Source: Allodiplogaster sudhausi (Eukaryota > Nematoda > Chromadorea > Rhabditida > Diplogasteridae). Taken from it: a stretch of 64,000 nucleotides of DNA. Position numbers and translations under genes: made by a program. Positions 1 through 10,225 of this stretch are shown here, one piece after another. The notes under the pieces were generated by a model that ran no database searches, was not told the DNA's origin, and worked only from the letters and a program-made list of their open reading frames with translations. Position 1 is the stretch's first letter, and the number at the start of each line of letters is the position of its first letter. The stretch covers positions 113,501 to 177,500 of the forward strand of contig CALZFC010000100.1 of assembly GCA_945643635.1 (NCBI GenBank). Reading direction: 5' to 3'.

Positions 1-122
1 AAGCGAGCGATAATTTGAAGAATTGTGACACCAGCAGGGAAATATTTATTTTTTTAATGTAAATAAAGGTGGAGGTGACGTGAGTTCTGGATGGGATTGT
101 GAAATAAAAAAAGAGGAGTAAC

Positions 123-2214
123 CATTGACTGCTGGAAGGAGAGGCTGACGGCGGCGCCATCGACGAAGCGTGCGGCGAGGCCACTCTTGTCACGGATGAC
201 TGCCGCGTGCCAAGCGCCTAGCGCGTCCAGCAGCGCTTCCACCTCAAGCACATTACGAATTCCATATTAATCTTCGAGATTCTTCACCTTATTTGTCACC
301 GAAAGTTTTTTTTTAAATTTGAGGATAATCTTCAGCTACACTTGATTTTCGGTTTACCATGCTGAAAATCGTCGGCCTGCGGTATTAAAGGAGTGCGAGT
401 GCTGAAAAATAATGTGACATTTCAGTTTACCGCGCCCCATCGCACTCTCGTTCGCGGGTGCTCTATTTTCATCGAAGCGGGTTTATGCGAGCTGTGAAAT
501 TAGCACGTGAGAATGAAGTGACAGAATATACATATCTCTTTTTAATCTACTGAACTGCTTAACGCAAACTTCCTTGTTTGCGCTAAGCTGATCAGTTGAT
601 TCTAAATTGTTTTGATCAGTTGATTCTAAATTGTTTTGATCAGTTGATTCTAAATTGTTTACTACACTATCTGTGTATATGTATATAACGAGAGACTAAA
701 GAACGTTTGCGGGAAACTAGACATGATCTGTGGGCAAGGGCAGAGTACTCACTCCATTAATCCGATCCCCTGGCATCGATGCATTCAGAACGTGTCGAAG
801 GTGCCCCCCCCCTGACAATTCTTGTTCGGGTTTCACTAAAAATTGCATAGCTCTTTCGCCCTTGTTTTAAAAAGGGCGCGAATTCAAACGTCAATTTTGA
901 CGCTCACCTGAGGAATGGTGAAGCCGGGTATGTAGTCGACGGCGCGCGCCTTCTGGCTAAAGTCCTCGAGGACAAGGCAGCCGCCCTCGGTGCCGCCCGC
1001 CTTGCTCTTCGCAATGTCCTCGGCGTAGAAGCTGCGTGGAATCGGGAAGCCAGCCACGTCCATGCCCTGGAGATTCACTTCAGTTAGCGTGCTTGAAGAC
1101 GAAAAACGGTGAAGGAGAGGGAGAAGTTTAAAATAGTGTTAGAGAAAGGGAGAGGCAGAGAATGCGAGAGATGGAGAGAGAGAGAGAGGCAGAGAAAGGA
1201 GGAGAGCCTTGGTTGCTCTGTAGAAGTGGAGTTCGTTCTGTGTCAACTCGATGAGTGTCTCCGTAATGTCGCAGACGTCATCGTCCATCGTCAGCACGTT
1301 GTCTGAGATGGTGGGCAGCTGAAAAAAACCAATCCTTTTCTTTGGTATTTTTCCTCCTTTTCCTTTTTTTTAGTTCCATGTCGCATAATTAAATAGATGA
1401 TTAATAGATGTTTAAATATTTTAATGGATACTGAAAATTTTCCCTATTTTATTCAAATTTTTACATCCTTAAGAACAATGCTTCATTGTTAACGTGAGTT
1501 ATTCTGCGAGGAATTGAATGTTGCCAGAATCTATTGCCTTGTCGATATTGAATGCGGGAGTGACTTTCTTTTTCAAGGCATTTTTTACATTCTATTCTCT
1601 ACGCTTGCATATATGACTAATACAGCTTTGATGCTTTTAATAAAGATTGAAGAGAGAGAGAAAAGCATAAAAATCTGGGAAGGACCTTGACAAAGAGGCT
1701 GGACGGCAGTCGGCAGCTTCGCTGGAGCTCCTTGTCATGCCAGTCCAGCTCGATGCGTGCGATCAGCGACCAGAAGCTCTTGCTGTTGCCCGGAGTGACG
1801 ACCTGACGAAAACAATAGGCAATATTTATACTTATCCGTATTTCAAGGTCTCGGCGTTGCATTCAAAGAAAGATTTATATTAAGTCGGATAATTCGCCAC
1901 ATTTGCCAGGAATAAAACTCGATTTTTTTTTGCTTTTTTTCTGAGTGGCGCTAAACATTTGGTAATCGTGTAATGAACATTCATAGATACATAAAAAAGG
2001 AAGTGTACTTTCATATAAACGTCATGAAAGAGTGCACAGCCTTAGAAAGAGCTGTCGCTAAAGGTGAAACTGATAGTGCAACAGAATGGCCTCTAAGAAT
2101 CAAAATAGCCTGCTCGACCTGATACGTGACTTTTTGCATGACGTCATGGATGTCGGGGAAGCATCGCTCGAGAAGGTAGTCAACCGTGTACGGCGTGCTC
2201 AGAAGTCCTTCCAT
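123..2214 (-). CDS. CHK kinase-like (DUF1679 / ecdysteroid-kinase-like) protein, 5' part
   Basis: Five exons on the minus strand, all joined in phase 0: 2119-2214, 1686-1802, 1208-1318, 908-1066 and 123-242. They give 201 aa, and the gene continues past the left edge through a donor at 122. The N-terminus (MEGLLSTPYTVDYLLERCFP) and the segment SFWSLIARIELDWHDKELQ match the opening of nematode CHK proteins, where a glycine-rich turn is followed by a strand ending in FVK. Later come ELTQNELHFYRATK, then SFYAEDIAK, GGCLVLEDF and YIPGFTIPQVEALLDALGAW, the family's typical lobe-linker region. The catalytic loop (HGD-type) would lie downstream, outside the window. The family has an aminoglycoside-phosphotransferase fold. 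Its proposed role is phosphorylation of small molecules such as ecdysteroids, not proven here. Exon 3 lacks a GT donor (AAG then GCTCTC), and a GA-rich tract follows. An acceptor-like TTCTAG lies about 15 nt upstream of the ATG. Family assignment is confident; the exon 3 end is not. Confidence 0.88.
557..588. repeat. short hairpin
   Basis: Inverted repeat with 13-nt arms (GCTTAACGCAAAC at 557-569 and GTTTGCGCTAAGC at 576-588), one mismatch and a 6-nt loop. It lies inside an intron of the CHK gene and directly abuts the tandem repeat that follows. Function unknown. Confidence 0.8.
590..661. repeat. 24-bp tandem repeat, 3 copies
   Basis: Three near-perfect copies of a 24-bp unit that begins GATCAGTTGATTC, at 590-613, 614-637 and 638-661. 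They lie in the intron between exons 4 and 5 of the CHK gene. Confidence 0.9.
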
Positions 2215-3162
2215 CACCACCAGGAAATTGCGAACTAGAATCGAAGGATTTGTCAGAAGCATATAGTATGTCCTATATGCCAGGGGTGGCCGGGGGCCGA
2301 AAATATTCGGCCCGGCCATAGTAGTAGGCGCCGAAGTAGGCCCCCTATGTACATATGTACATAGGAACGTATAAAGTATGTACATTCCAAGTTCATCAAG
2401 CAAGGCAAATAATCCTGAGCAAACAAAGAACCAATTCTCATTCGGCCTTCGATTGGCAATAGAACAACGGTAAATGAAGGAGAAGAATATGTATGGGAGG
2501 GGGGTCATGCAAAACAACAAAGCAATAAAAAAATTCAAAACGAAGAGGAAGTTAATGGTGGGAAGAAGAAGGAGAAAACGAAGTACGCAGTGGTTGCCTT
2601 GGCGCTGACTCCCGCACCATCGAAACATAAAGGGACAGACGCGGAGAAAGAAAGTCCTCTTTTTTTTGCAAATCGCAAACCGCTTCTTCTACCCCATGAT
2701 GTTTACACTCGTCCAGGTGCACCAGACAGGGAGATGAAAACAGAACGAATGCGAGAGATAGAGAGAGAGATAGAGAGACAGAGAGATAGCGAGAGATTGA
2801 ATGGGTAGAAGCTCGCAAGGCTGGAAGGGGGGATGCAGAGAGATGAGTGGACTGAACTCGAATGAAGGATGAAGAGTGTTCGCGGTGCGAGCGCCTAGTG
2901 ACAAGGCCAAAGAATCCTTCAGGTGGACTAGAGTAAACATTGATGAAATATGGCTAGGAGTGATGCAGAACTATTGTTGAAAAGAGTAAGTGAAGATCAG
3001 TCACGGAAGACTATGGACAGCCAATCAAAAGGCATGGCTGATTCGCTTATCAAGCCTCGTCTCTCGCAGCCTCTCACCGACCGGGCTGGTGATACGCTAG
3101 CTGTCGGCCATCTCTCTCGAACGCTCTATTTTCACCACATATCGCGGTTCCCTTACCCTCTT

Positions 3163-3197
<35 letters not shown>

Positions 3198-4372
3198 TTC
3201 TCTCTTACTCCCTCTCTCTCCATCTCTTCCGCTCTCTTACTCTCTCTCTTTCTCTCTCTCTATCGTCTCCTCGCCTACCTGCCAAACACATCGCTTCCAC
3301 GTTAGTGCCCGTACTAATAAGCACGCCTCTCTAGTGATGAAAATACTGGAGCGTGTGTGTGTTGGGAGGGGGGGGGGGAGGGGTCGTAAAGAGAGAGAAC
3401 ATATTCAATCAAACATGTGCGAACGATTATGAAGGACTAGAAATGTGCTTCTATGTGCAGTCACTCATTCAGCACTCAATTTTTTTCCATTCCAGGAGAA
3501 TTTACGTGCGAGAGCAACGAAACTAGCTAGCTTCTCTTCATGATTGCTCTCCCTTTCTCTCGTAATCTTCTCACTCACTTGCTTCTCGTGGTTTCTCGGT
3601 CGCTGCATCCATCCTCATGAACTAAGATTCGTAATGGACACTTGCTTCGACCTTTGAGGACATTGCGAACAAAAAAAAGAAGAGAAAACGGAGCAATGAA
3701 GACGGACAAAGCAGCAGCCTACGTAGGCAGACAGGCGTATTCAGAAAGGCAGCGTCGATTGCTCAAATATGAGTAAACAACGAAGAATTCTACGCTTCCA
3801 AGAATATGAACCAAAATATCAAATCTAATAAAAGGAAGAAGCGTGTCACAACCTAGATCAGCATCTGAAACCATGGGAGAGCGAGGGGGGGTGGCACAAA
3901 CAATAGGAATGAGTCGTAAGAGGATGGTGGGCATTTTGCTGGAAATAGGGCGAGCGAGAGAAGGAGAGAAGAAGACGAGAGATTGAACGAATGAGAAAAG
4001 GAGAGAGCGAGATATAGAGAATGAGATGAGAGAGAGAAATAGAGAATGAGATAGAAAGGAAAAGAGGGAGAGGGGAGGAGAGAATGGATGAAGAAAGAAA
4101 AAGGTCGAGATGATGACAGAGTTGTCTGATAACATTGACAGCTAACTATAAAACGAAAAAGAATTTCAGTGTGAAAGCCGAGGGTTACATTAGCGGATGC
4201 GATGTGAAAGGATTTCGTTGGATTTTCTGTGTACATCGCTAAGAGCGCTTCAGCATTCCCCCAATTAGAAGCATCGCCGGCACTTATAGATCAAATTCGC
4301 GAACTCTTAAACAAAGGAACACTTCACGTAGAACATGATGATTGTCAATTAATTTTGAGACCACAAAGAGCG
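2215..4372. other. intergenic, repeat-rich
   Basis: No gene supported. Contents: a GC-rich imperfect palindrome at 2290-2317, a perfect 22-bp palindrome at 2344-2365, a GA tract at 2755-2795 and a CT tract at 3161-3262. The long open frames here (for example 2950-3432 plus and 3719-4236 minus) are translations of the CT/GA tracts. Confidence 0.7.
2344..2365. repeat. perfect 22-bp palindrome
   Basis: CCTATGTACAT followed directly by its reverse complement ATGTACATAGG, with no spacer. It lies next to the GC-rich palindrome at 2290-2317, which has GGCCGGGGGCCGAA against TTCGGCCCGGCC around AATA. Confidence 0.9.
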
Positions 4373-4579
4373 CTATTTCGCAACAGTTTTGCGACGTAAT
4401 AAGTAACGAATCGATCGAATAAAGCGATTTTTGACACGAGTGGCCCTCGTTTCCTTGATGCTCTGCGACTTTTTGGCGCTCTCTTTCTTCGTCTTGGGCG
4501 ATGAGTTGGCAGCCTGCTTGGCGGCGGTCGATGTTGACTGGCTCGTGTGGCAGAGAACGACGAGGAGGAAGATGAGCAT
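4373..4579 (-). CDS. candidate small secreted basic peptide (68 aa), provisional
   Basis: A single ORF starts at an ATG at 4579 and stops with TAG at 4373-4375. It opens with a hydrophobic stretch, MLIFLLVVLCHTSQS, that looks like a signal peptide. The rest is strongly basic (K/R/S-rich, with KTKKESAKK and RSIRYLLRRK). Third-position GC is high over the first two thirds, as in the real exons nearby. The frame stays open upstream to an acceptor-like CTTCAG near 4675, so it may instead be the last exon of a larger gene. A second frame over the same bases is also open and codon-biased, which weakens the call. I do not recognise a family. It lies between the dehydrogenase and the kinase-like gene, on the same strand. 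Confidence 0.28.
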   Translation of the reverse strand: MLIFLLVVLCHTSQSTSTAAKQAANSSPKTKKESAKKSQSIKETRATRVKNRFIRSIRYLLRRKTVAK

Positions 4580-5240
4580 GCTGCGCTCTTCTCCACGACC
4601 ACGCAGAGCGAGCGTCGCTTTTGCTTCTTTGTCAGCTCGCCTTTCGATGGCGCCAGAGGGGGCGGGTCTCTCTGAAGATATGTAAGTATTTTCTTCTCGA
4701 GTTCCTTCCATGTGTTGACACATTGATTATTTATATAATTGATGTGCAATAAATAAATAAGTATTCCCCACTCAATCCTCTCCGTGTCTCATGCTATGTG
4801 GAAAAAATTTTATAATCTTTTTCGTATTAAATATTATTCAGAAACATTAGTAAATATTACACATACGATCGTGGACTTGTTCCGTGACAAGAGAATTTGC
4901 TTTATTGCTTCCTCTCGTTCTTCTTCTTCGTCTACTTCTTCATAAGACGAGTTCAGGCTTTCCAGATTGTCGGTGGACAGATTGCTGTAAAGCTTGTTTT
5001 AGCAGTTCTGAACGATCTCGTTAGAATAATATTTCGAAAAAAATCTTTAAGTTTGTTATCTGCTATGTATATCTTACGAGTCCTTTATTTCTCGTAAACG
5101 GCGGGAATTCAAACGTGAGTTTCGTCCTCGAACCTGACGGGACGCGGATAAGCATGCTGGAGTGCGAGAGCGATGGCGGCATCGCAGATGGCAGCCGCTC
5201 GCTTGGCACTCAGATGCGTATGCATCGGACGGCTTTGGCC
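4580..5240. other. intergenic
   Basis: AT-rich sequence between the candidate small peptide and the stop codon of the dehydrogenase. The part from about 5110 to 5240 is GC-rich and directly follows the dehydrogenase stop, so it is probably its 3' UTR. No further gene seen. Confidence 0.6.
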
Positions 5241-8034
5241 TCACTCCAAGTAGCTGCCGGAGAGGGACGGCAATTCAGTAGCAGTAGCCGCAGGCAGCGC
5301 CAGTGGCCAGATGCCCAGCGCTGCCTTGCGGGCACTCTAGAAAAAAATATTAATTAATTAGGTCATTAATTAATTAATTTATTTATAATGAACTAATTAA
5401 TTAATTTTATTCTCTATTCTTTTGAACTCCTTGTTAGATACCATATTTAATGGGAACGCAGCGTCATATTTAGAGAAACACTGCAACAAATCCAATTCAA
5501 GCTGGTAGCATGAGTCGACTATTATAGTTAACGGAAGCAAGATTAAACTAGCCGTCCCAGAAGCCCATAGTTATGTCCTATATCTGCACGATTAACACCG
5601 AATAATTACCACCAATCTTTCAACTTGTTCCATGCGAAAATATTAAAACCGTTGAAACCAGGAGTTGCCGCAATGGTATTTACATTCATATGTACACATA
5701 TGAGCGAACAGAGATGGACCTTGCCGACGAAAGCTTGGCCGATGCGCGCGAATGGTCGCGCGAAAGGCAGCAGCCAGTAGGGCGCCGCGAAGCGTACGAA
5801 GTAGTCGCCGATCGGCGTGTCCACGATGCTGGGACTCGCGGCGAACCAGTTGACTGCGCCTGGAGGATTCAGTCTATGTACATATTTGCCTTGATATGTC
5901 ATGCAAGGATAAGGTTAATTTTTAGAATATTGGATGAGCATATTGAAAACTTTCGTACAAATGTTAAACATTCAATCTTCTATCACCTTTCTATTCTCTG
6001 TCTCAACATTGAAGCTCATCGTCAGCTTCATTCATCTACATTGTGGTGTTGTGCTTGAGAAAGTGGCTTGCTTACGGTGCTTGTCGGCGAGATGCTTCGT
6101 GAGTAGATTGATGAGCATCTTGGAGCCACAGTACGCGGCGAGTCCGTTGTACTCGCCATCGGTGAGCGCGACGTCGTCCGCGTCCACGTCGTGCGAGAAG
6201 GCCGAGATGAGGCTGGAGAGAGAAGTGACGTCATTCTGTTTGGTCGTCATCACTTCAACATGCATTTGTATGTATATACAAATACGCCGTCACCTTCTGA
6301 ATACGACATGTATGTATGTATGTATGTATGTATGTATGTATGTATGTATGTATGTATGTATGTATGTATGTATGTATGTATGTATGTATGTATGTATGTA
6401 TGTACACACATGCAATCCTCAATGTTCTGCCACATTCAATCTCATAATACTTTCACATTGTACATATTGTTTCTATATGCATTTTGATTAGATCAGGAAG
6501 GTAAGAGCAGACAACTTAAAGGATTTAAAAAAAAGACAGTATACAAAAAAAAATATGTGCTTTAAAGACGGCTGTAGGCGGGGTGGCAGAAGAGCAACCT
6601 GCTGAGATTGATGACGGTTCCGTGTGAGTGTTCGAGTTGTGGCAGAAGTCGCAGAGTGAGCACGAGGTGTGCGAGCGCGTTCGTCTGCGTCACTTCTTCG
6701 ATGCCGTCACGCGTCATGACGCGCTCGCGATTCGCGCCCTCAAATATCGCGTCATGACGCGCTCGCGATTCGCGCCCTCAAATATCGCGTCATGACGCGC
6801 TCGCGATTCGCGCCCTCAAATATGTATCTGTAATTCTAATCCTTTTCCGGTAGCGGATTCAAAAAAAAAAAGAAAATTCGGATGCCTTCTCTTGTTTCCC
6901 GGCTGTGATTCTGTAGTCATTTATTCCATTTCCGTATCATACTGCGTTGCACTTTGAAGGAGTAAAAAACTGTGACTCTTGCAATGGCGCTTTTTGTGCC
7001 GGATACCCGGGTGTGTTTTAGAGAGAAAATGGTCAGGAAAATTCAAATAGGTTACGGTTGAGTTTCGCGCTCCTTTAATGTACCTTGCCTAGTAGTCAAA
7101 GCACTGCTCCATGGGATTGGGACCTCACTCACCTATTCGCTGTTATCCTTTCAATTAGTCGCATTCTGTTAGTTGAAATGCTATTTTTTGCATGGCTAAT
7201 TACACAGCGTTTTGCCAAGTAGCACCGGTCATCTTTCATTGGCTGTGAAATGTACTAAAAAGCAGCGTCTCAAGAATCAGTTCATATTATGCTGTTCGAG
7301 AGATATCATAAATAGGTGAAACGTCAATACGCCTTCTAATTTGGCTTCCCAAGATTTTCTTGCGCGTACCATGCCGGCATTGTTGATGAGCGCGTGGATG
7401 GCCGGCTCGGAGCGTGTGATGGCGTCGGCCGCGACGCGTACGCTACGCATGTCGCGCAGGTCGCCGAGCACGATCTGGATCGAGCCACGGCTGGTCGGGC
7501 TGTCGCGTCGCAAGCGATCGCTTGTCTGGATGCATTGAGCAAGGATATGCATATGACCGATGCAATTCACAAGGATATATCAGATACACCCAAGGATGGC
7601 CAGGCTCGGGCTGCCCCAGGCCCGGCCTGCAGAGTGGTGGGCCTGGGCAGCCGCTCTGCAGGCAGTTGTTGGCCATCCTTGGATATACCCAAGACCTGAC
7701 GATGTTGTACGGTACTGTTAATTCGTTAATGACCAAGGAAGCTGTCCACGACATCTTCAAATATCCGTTAAAAGGATCGAATATTTCCGTCAAAAATATT
7801 AGAATATATTCTCAATTTTTTTTTGAGAAATAGCCGACATCGATGGCGAGCTGCGGATTGCGTGCGATCATGACGACGCGCGCGTGCGCAGCGAAGAGCT
7901 GCCGCACGATCTCGGCGCCGATTCCTGAACTCTCTCTCTCTCTCTTTCTCTCCCTCTCTCTCTCTCCCTCTCTCTCTCTTTCTCTCTCTTTCTCTTTCTC
8001 TCTCTCGCTCTCTCTCTCTCTTTCTCGCTCTCTC

Positions 8035-8077
<43 letters not shown>

Positions 8078-8646
8078 ATCCTCTTCCTCTCCCCGACAAC
8101 TCCGATTCCTTTTCCATTTCGAGTCTCCAATTTCATGTTCATATCAATCATTCAAAACATTTATTCATCTAATCTATCTCTCTCTCTTTCTCTATCTCTT
8201 ATCTCCATTATTTCATTCTTTCATTTCACTTTTCGTTGATCTCTTTCTATCAATCATCTCCTTCTTTTTCGCTTCTATCTAGCTCGCACTATCTCACTTC
8301 ATTTTATAATATCTACTTCGCGATTTCTCTTTCACTTTAGATTGCACTTTCTCTGACTGTTTCTCTTTTCTTCCTCTTCTATCTTTGCCTCTCTCTCTCA
8401 CTCTCGCATTATCTCTGTCTCTGTCTCTCTCTCTCTCACTCTCTATCTCTCCATCTCTCTATCTCTCTCATTCTCTCTCTCTCTTTCTCTCTCCTTACCA
8501 GACGTCGACCCGGTGACGACAAATGTCATGCCATGCAGATCGCTGTCGAAAACGCGCGGCATCCCGATGAATCGATTGTAGTGAAGACGTGAAGCGAAGA
8601 GAGCGAAGAGGAGGAGGGCAAGCGCAGTCCACGCAAAGTCGACCAT
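5241..8646 (-). CDS. membrane-anchored short-chain dehydrogenase/reductase (retinol-dehydrogenase-like), 300 aa
   Basis: Seven exons, minus strand: 8499-8646, 7839-7924, 7370-7525, 6599-6738, 6076-6212, 5720-5859 and 5241-5336. Phases agree at every junction and the total of 903 nt gives 300 aa, a normal length for the family. An N-terminal hydrophobic anchor (FAWTALALLLFALFASRL) suggests attachment to the endoplasmic reticulum or another membrane. The NAD(P)-binding motif TGSTSGIG is split by intron 1. NNAG closes exon 3. The catalytic serine lies in INLSS at the exon 4/5 junction and the catalytic pair in YCGSK. After the fold core comes VNWFAASPSIVDTPIGDYF, the usual SDR position for a substrate-loop proline/threonine. 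The likely reaction is NAD(P)-dependent alcohol/ketone interconversion on a lipophilic substrate such as a retinoid, steroid or fatty aldehyde; which one is not visible. Exon 4 begins inside a triplicated 38-bp repeat. CT/GA tracts flank exon 1 and exon 2. Confidence 0.92.
6307..6403. repeat. (GTAT)n microsatellite
   Basis: An almost uninterrupted tetranucleotide array of about 24 units, in the intron between exons 4 and 5 of the dehydrogenase. It is probably length-variable. It creates artefactual open frames on both strands. Confidence 0.97.
6711..6824 (-). repeat. 38-bp tandem triplication spanning a 3' splice site
   Basis: Three copies at 6711-6748, 6749-6786 and 6787-6824, identical except for the last base of the outermost copy. 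On the sense (minus) strand each carries the same acceptor, TATTTGAG before GGCGCG, plus the first 28 nt of dehydrogenase exon 4. Each unit also contains the 12-bp palindrome GCGTCATGACGC. Only the copy next to the exon body (acceptor at 6739-6741) keeps the reading frame. Use of either upstream copy adds 38 or 76 nt and reaches an in-frame TGA inside the repeat. Confidence 0.93.
7571..7694. repeat. GC-cored imperfect foldback element
   Basis: Outer arms share CCAAGGATGGCCA in inverted orientation (about 7590-7602 and 7671-7683). The core is GC-rich and self-complementary, built on CTGCAGAG and GGCTGCCC. It belongs with similar palindromes at 2290, 32093, 37252 and 60867. It lies in the intron between exons 2 and 3 of the dehydrogenase. 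Confidence 0.75.
7929..8075. repeat. CT/TTTCTC microsatellite
   Basis: An imperfect (CT)n tract of about 145 bp that starts directly beside the acceptor of dehydrogenase exon 2. A second CT tract (8390-8493) begins at the donor of exon 1. Confidence 0.95.
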
Positions 8647-8648
8647 TG

Positions 8649-8650
<2 letters not shown>

Positions 8651-8705
<55 letters not shown>

Positions 8706-8727
8706 AGAGGGAAAGTGAGAGAGAGAA

Positions 8728-8758
<31 letters not shown>

Positions 8759-8774
8759 AAGAGAGAGTGAGTGA
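8651..8774. repeat. GA microsatellite upstream of the dehydrogenase start
   Basis: A (GA)n tract of about 120 bp begins 5 nt upstream of the ATG at 8646, so on the sense strand the start codon is preceded by a long CT run. It would sit in the 5' UTR or promoter. GAGA-type tracts can bind chromatin factors, but nothing here shows that they do. Confidence 0.93.
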
Positions 8775-9764
8775 TTTAGAGAATGAGTAGCGTGGCGAGA
8801 GGCATAGAGAGAGAGCATGTTAGAATAATAGTCCGGAGCAAGAGAGAAAAATGTGTGAAATCTTTAGCTGCCATCGCTCTCACGACATGTTCAAGTGTTT
8901 TCTTTACGCATACAATTATTGGCAACAGCGGATCATTTTGTTTCGACGATGAAATAAGAGCGCTCAACACTTCAGGCGATATATGATGATCTTTTGAGAG
9001 GAACAATGAAAGGCGTGTAAATCATAAATCGGTTGTATGTAGATGAATGTCATGATCTTTTTTGCAAGGACAGCTAAACAACTCGATGATTTTCATAGGG
9101 GAGAAGAAATGTTCATCCGGAAAGAAGGGACTTTGGTGGAGTGCGTTCTTTGCGGTTGTCTTGAGCGTGGCCTGAAGACACATCGGCCGCTCTTCCTAAT
9201 AGACGTGAGAGTAAAAAGACACACAACAATAAGAACCATTTTGGTTCTTGGTGAACCGGAAATTGGCATGTCTGAAAAGTCTTCCTGTTCCGGTCAGACC
9301 GAGCGATATGTGGAATAGGGAAAATAAATTTTTTGATCAGCTGTTTTGCAAAAACTTAACAAGTCCAACGGATATAATATATGGACAGGAACATGTGCAT
9401 ATATTGTCCAACTTTGCATTACTTACTTGCTAAGTTGTAAAAAAAATCTCTGATTTCGCCATGTTCCACTGGCCTCCACTCGTCTTAGCTTCTGTTAATT
9501 GTTCTTCACTTTCAGACAGTTGGATTAATTCTTTCCTGATACCTTGATTCACGCATTGTTCGCTGCATTTTATCGGTATTAATTAAATAAATTATCATTA
9601 CGAAGACGAAGTAAAAACAGCGCATGTCAACAACAATCATCGAATTGTATAAAATTTAAGGCCGCTGCCCTTACAATACACTTATTTAGACAACGGAAAG
9701 AGACTAGTAATCAAATTCCTCTGTGTCCTTTTCACAACGAAGGATATAATACAATTGTGACGGT

Positions 9765-9813
<49 letters not shown>

Positions 9814-10225
9814 AAGTCATAATTAAGCAAGTTTAATAGAAAACTTATTTTCAACATAAAAAGTAGGAATATACATAAACACATCATTTTCTTCAGAATC
9901 TCCTGCATATTCATACACGCTTCCAATTAGTGTGAAGCTGTTGCCAAGCGAGAAGAATGTGAGAGAGCAGCGTCAAGAGGAGAGACAGAGAAAACAGAGT
10001 GCGCTCTCTTATCTATGTATTTGTTCGTGAAACTCCTTCATTAAAATTGCTTTTAAAAAAGACTCCACGCCCGGAATTCCAGCCTTTTTCAGTGACCCAA
10101 GGAAGTGATTTTGCGAGATAGAATCGGCAGAAAATATGAAAATGTATTAGTTACGTTTCGTGCTACTTTGAAATGAATATATTCTGGAGTGTTCTTGGTC
10201 TGTCGTCTGTTCTTCTTCCTTTCTC
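8775..10225. other. intergenic, no gene seen
   Basis: AT-rich with scattered short ORFs and no splice-supported coding islands. It contains a (TA)n run at about 9766-9811. It separates the dehydrogenase start from the end of the 135-aa candidate gene. Confidence 0.6.

Noticed and set aside
2950..3432. Plus-strand 160-codon ORF
   Set aside because: More than half of it is a serine/leucine translation of a CT tract; no splice or codon evidence in the rest.
6250..6435. YIHT / CMYV repeat peptide ORFs
   Set aside because: Translation of the (GTAT)n microsatellite.
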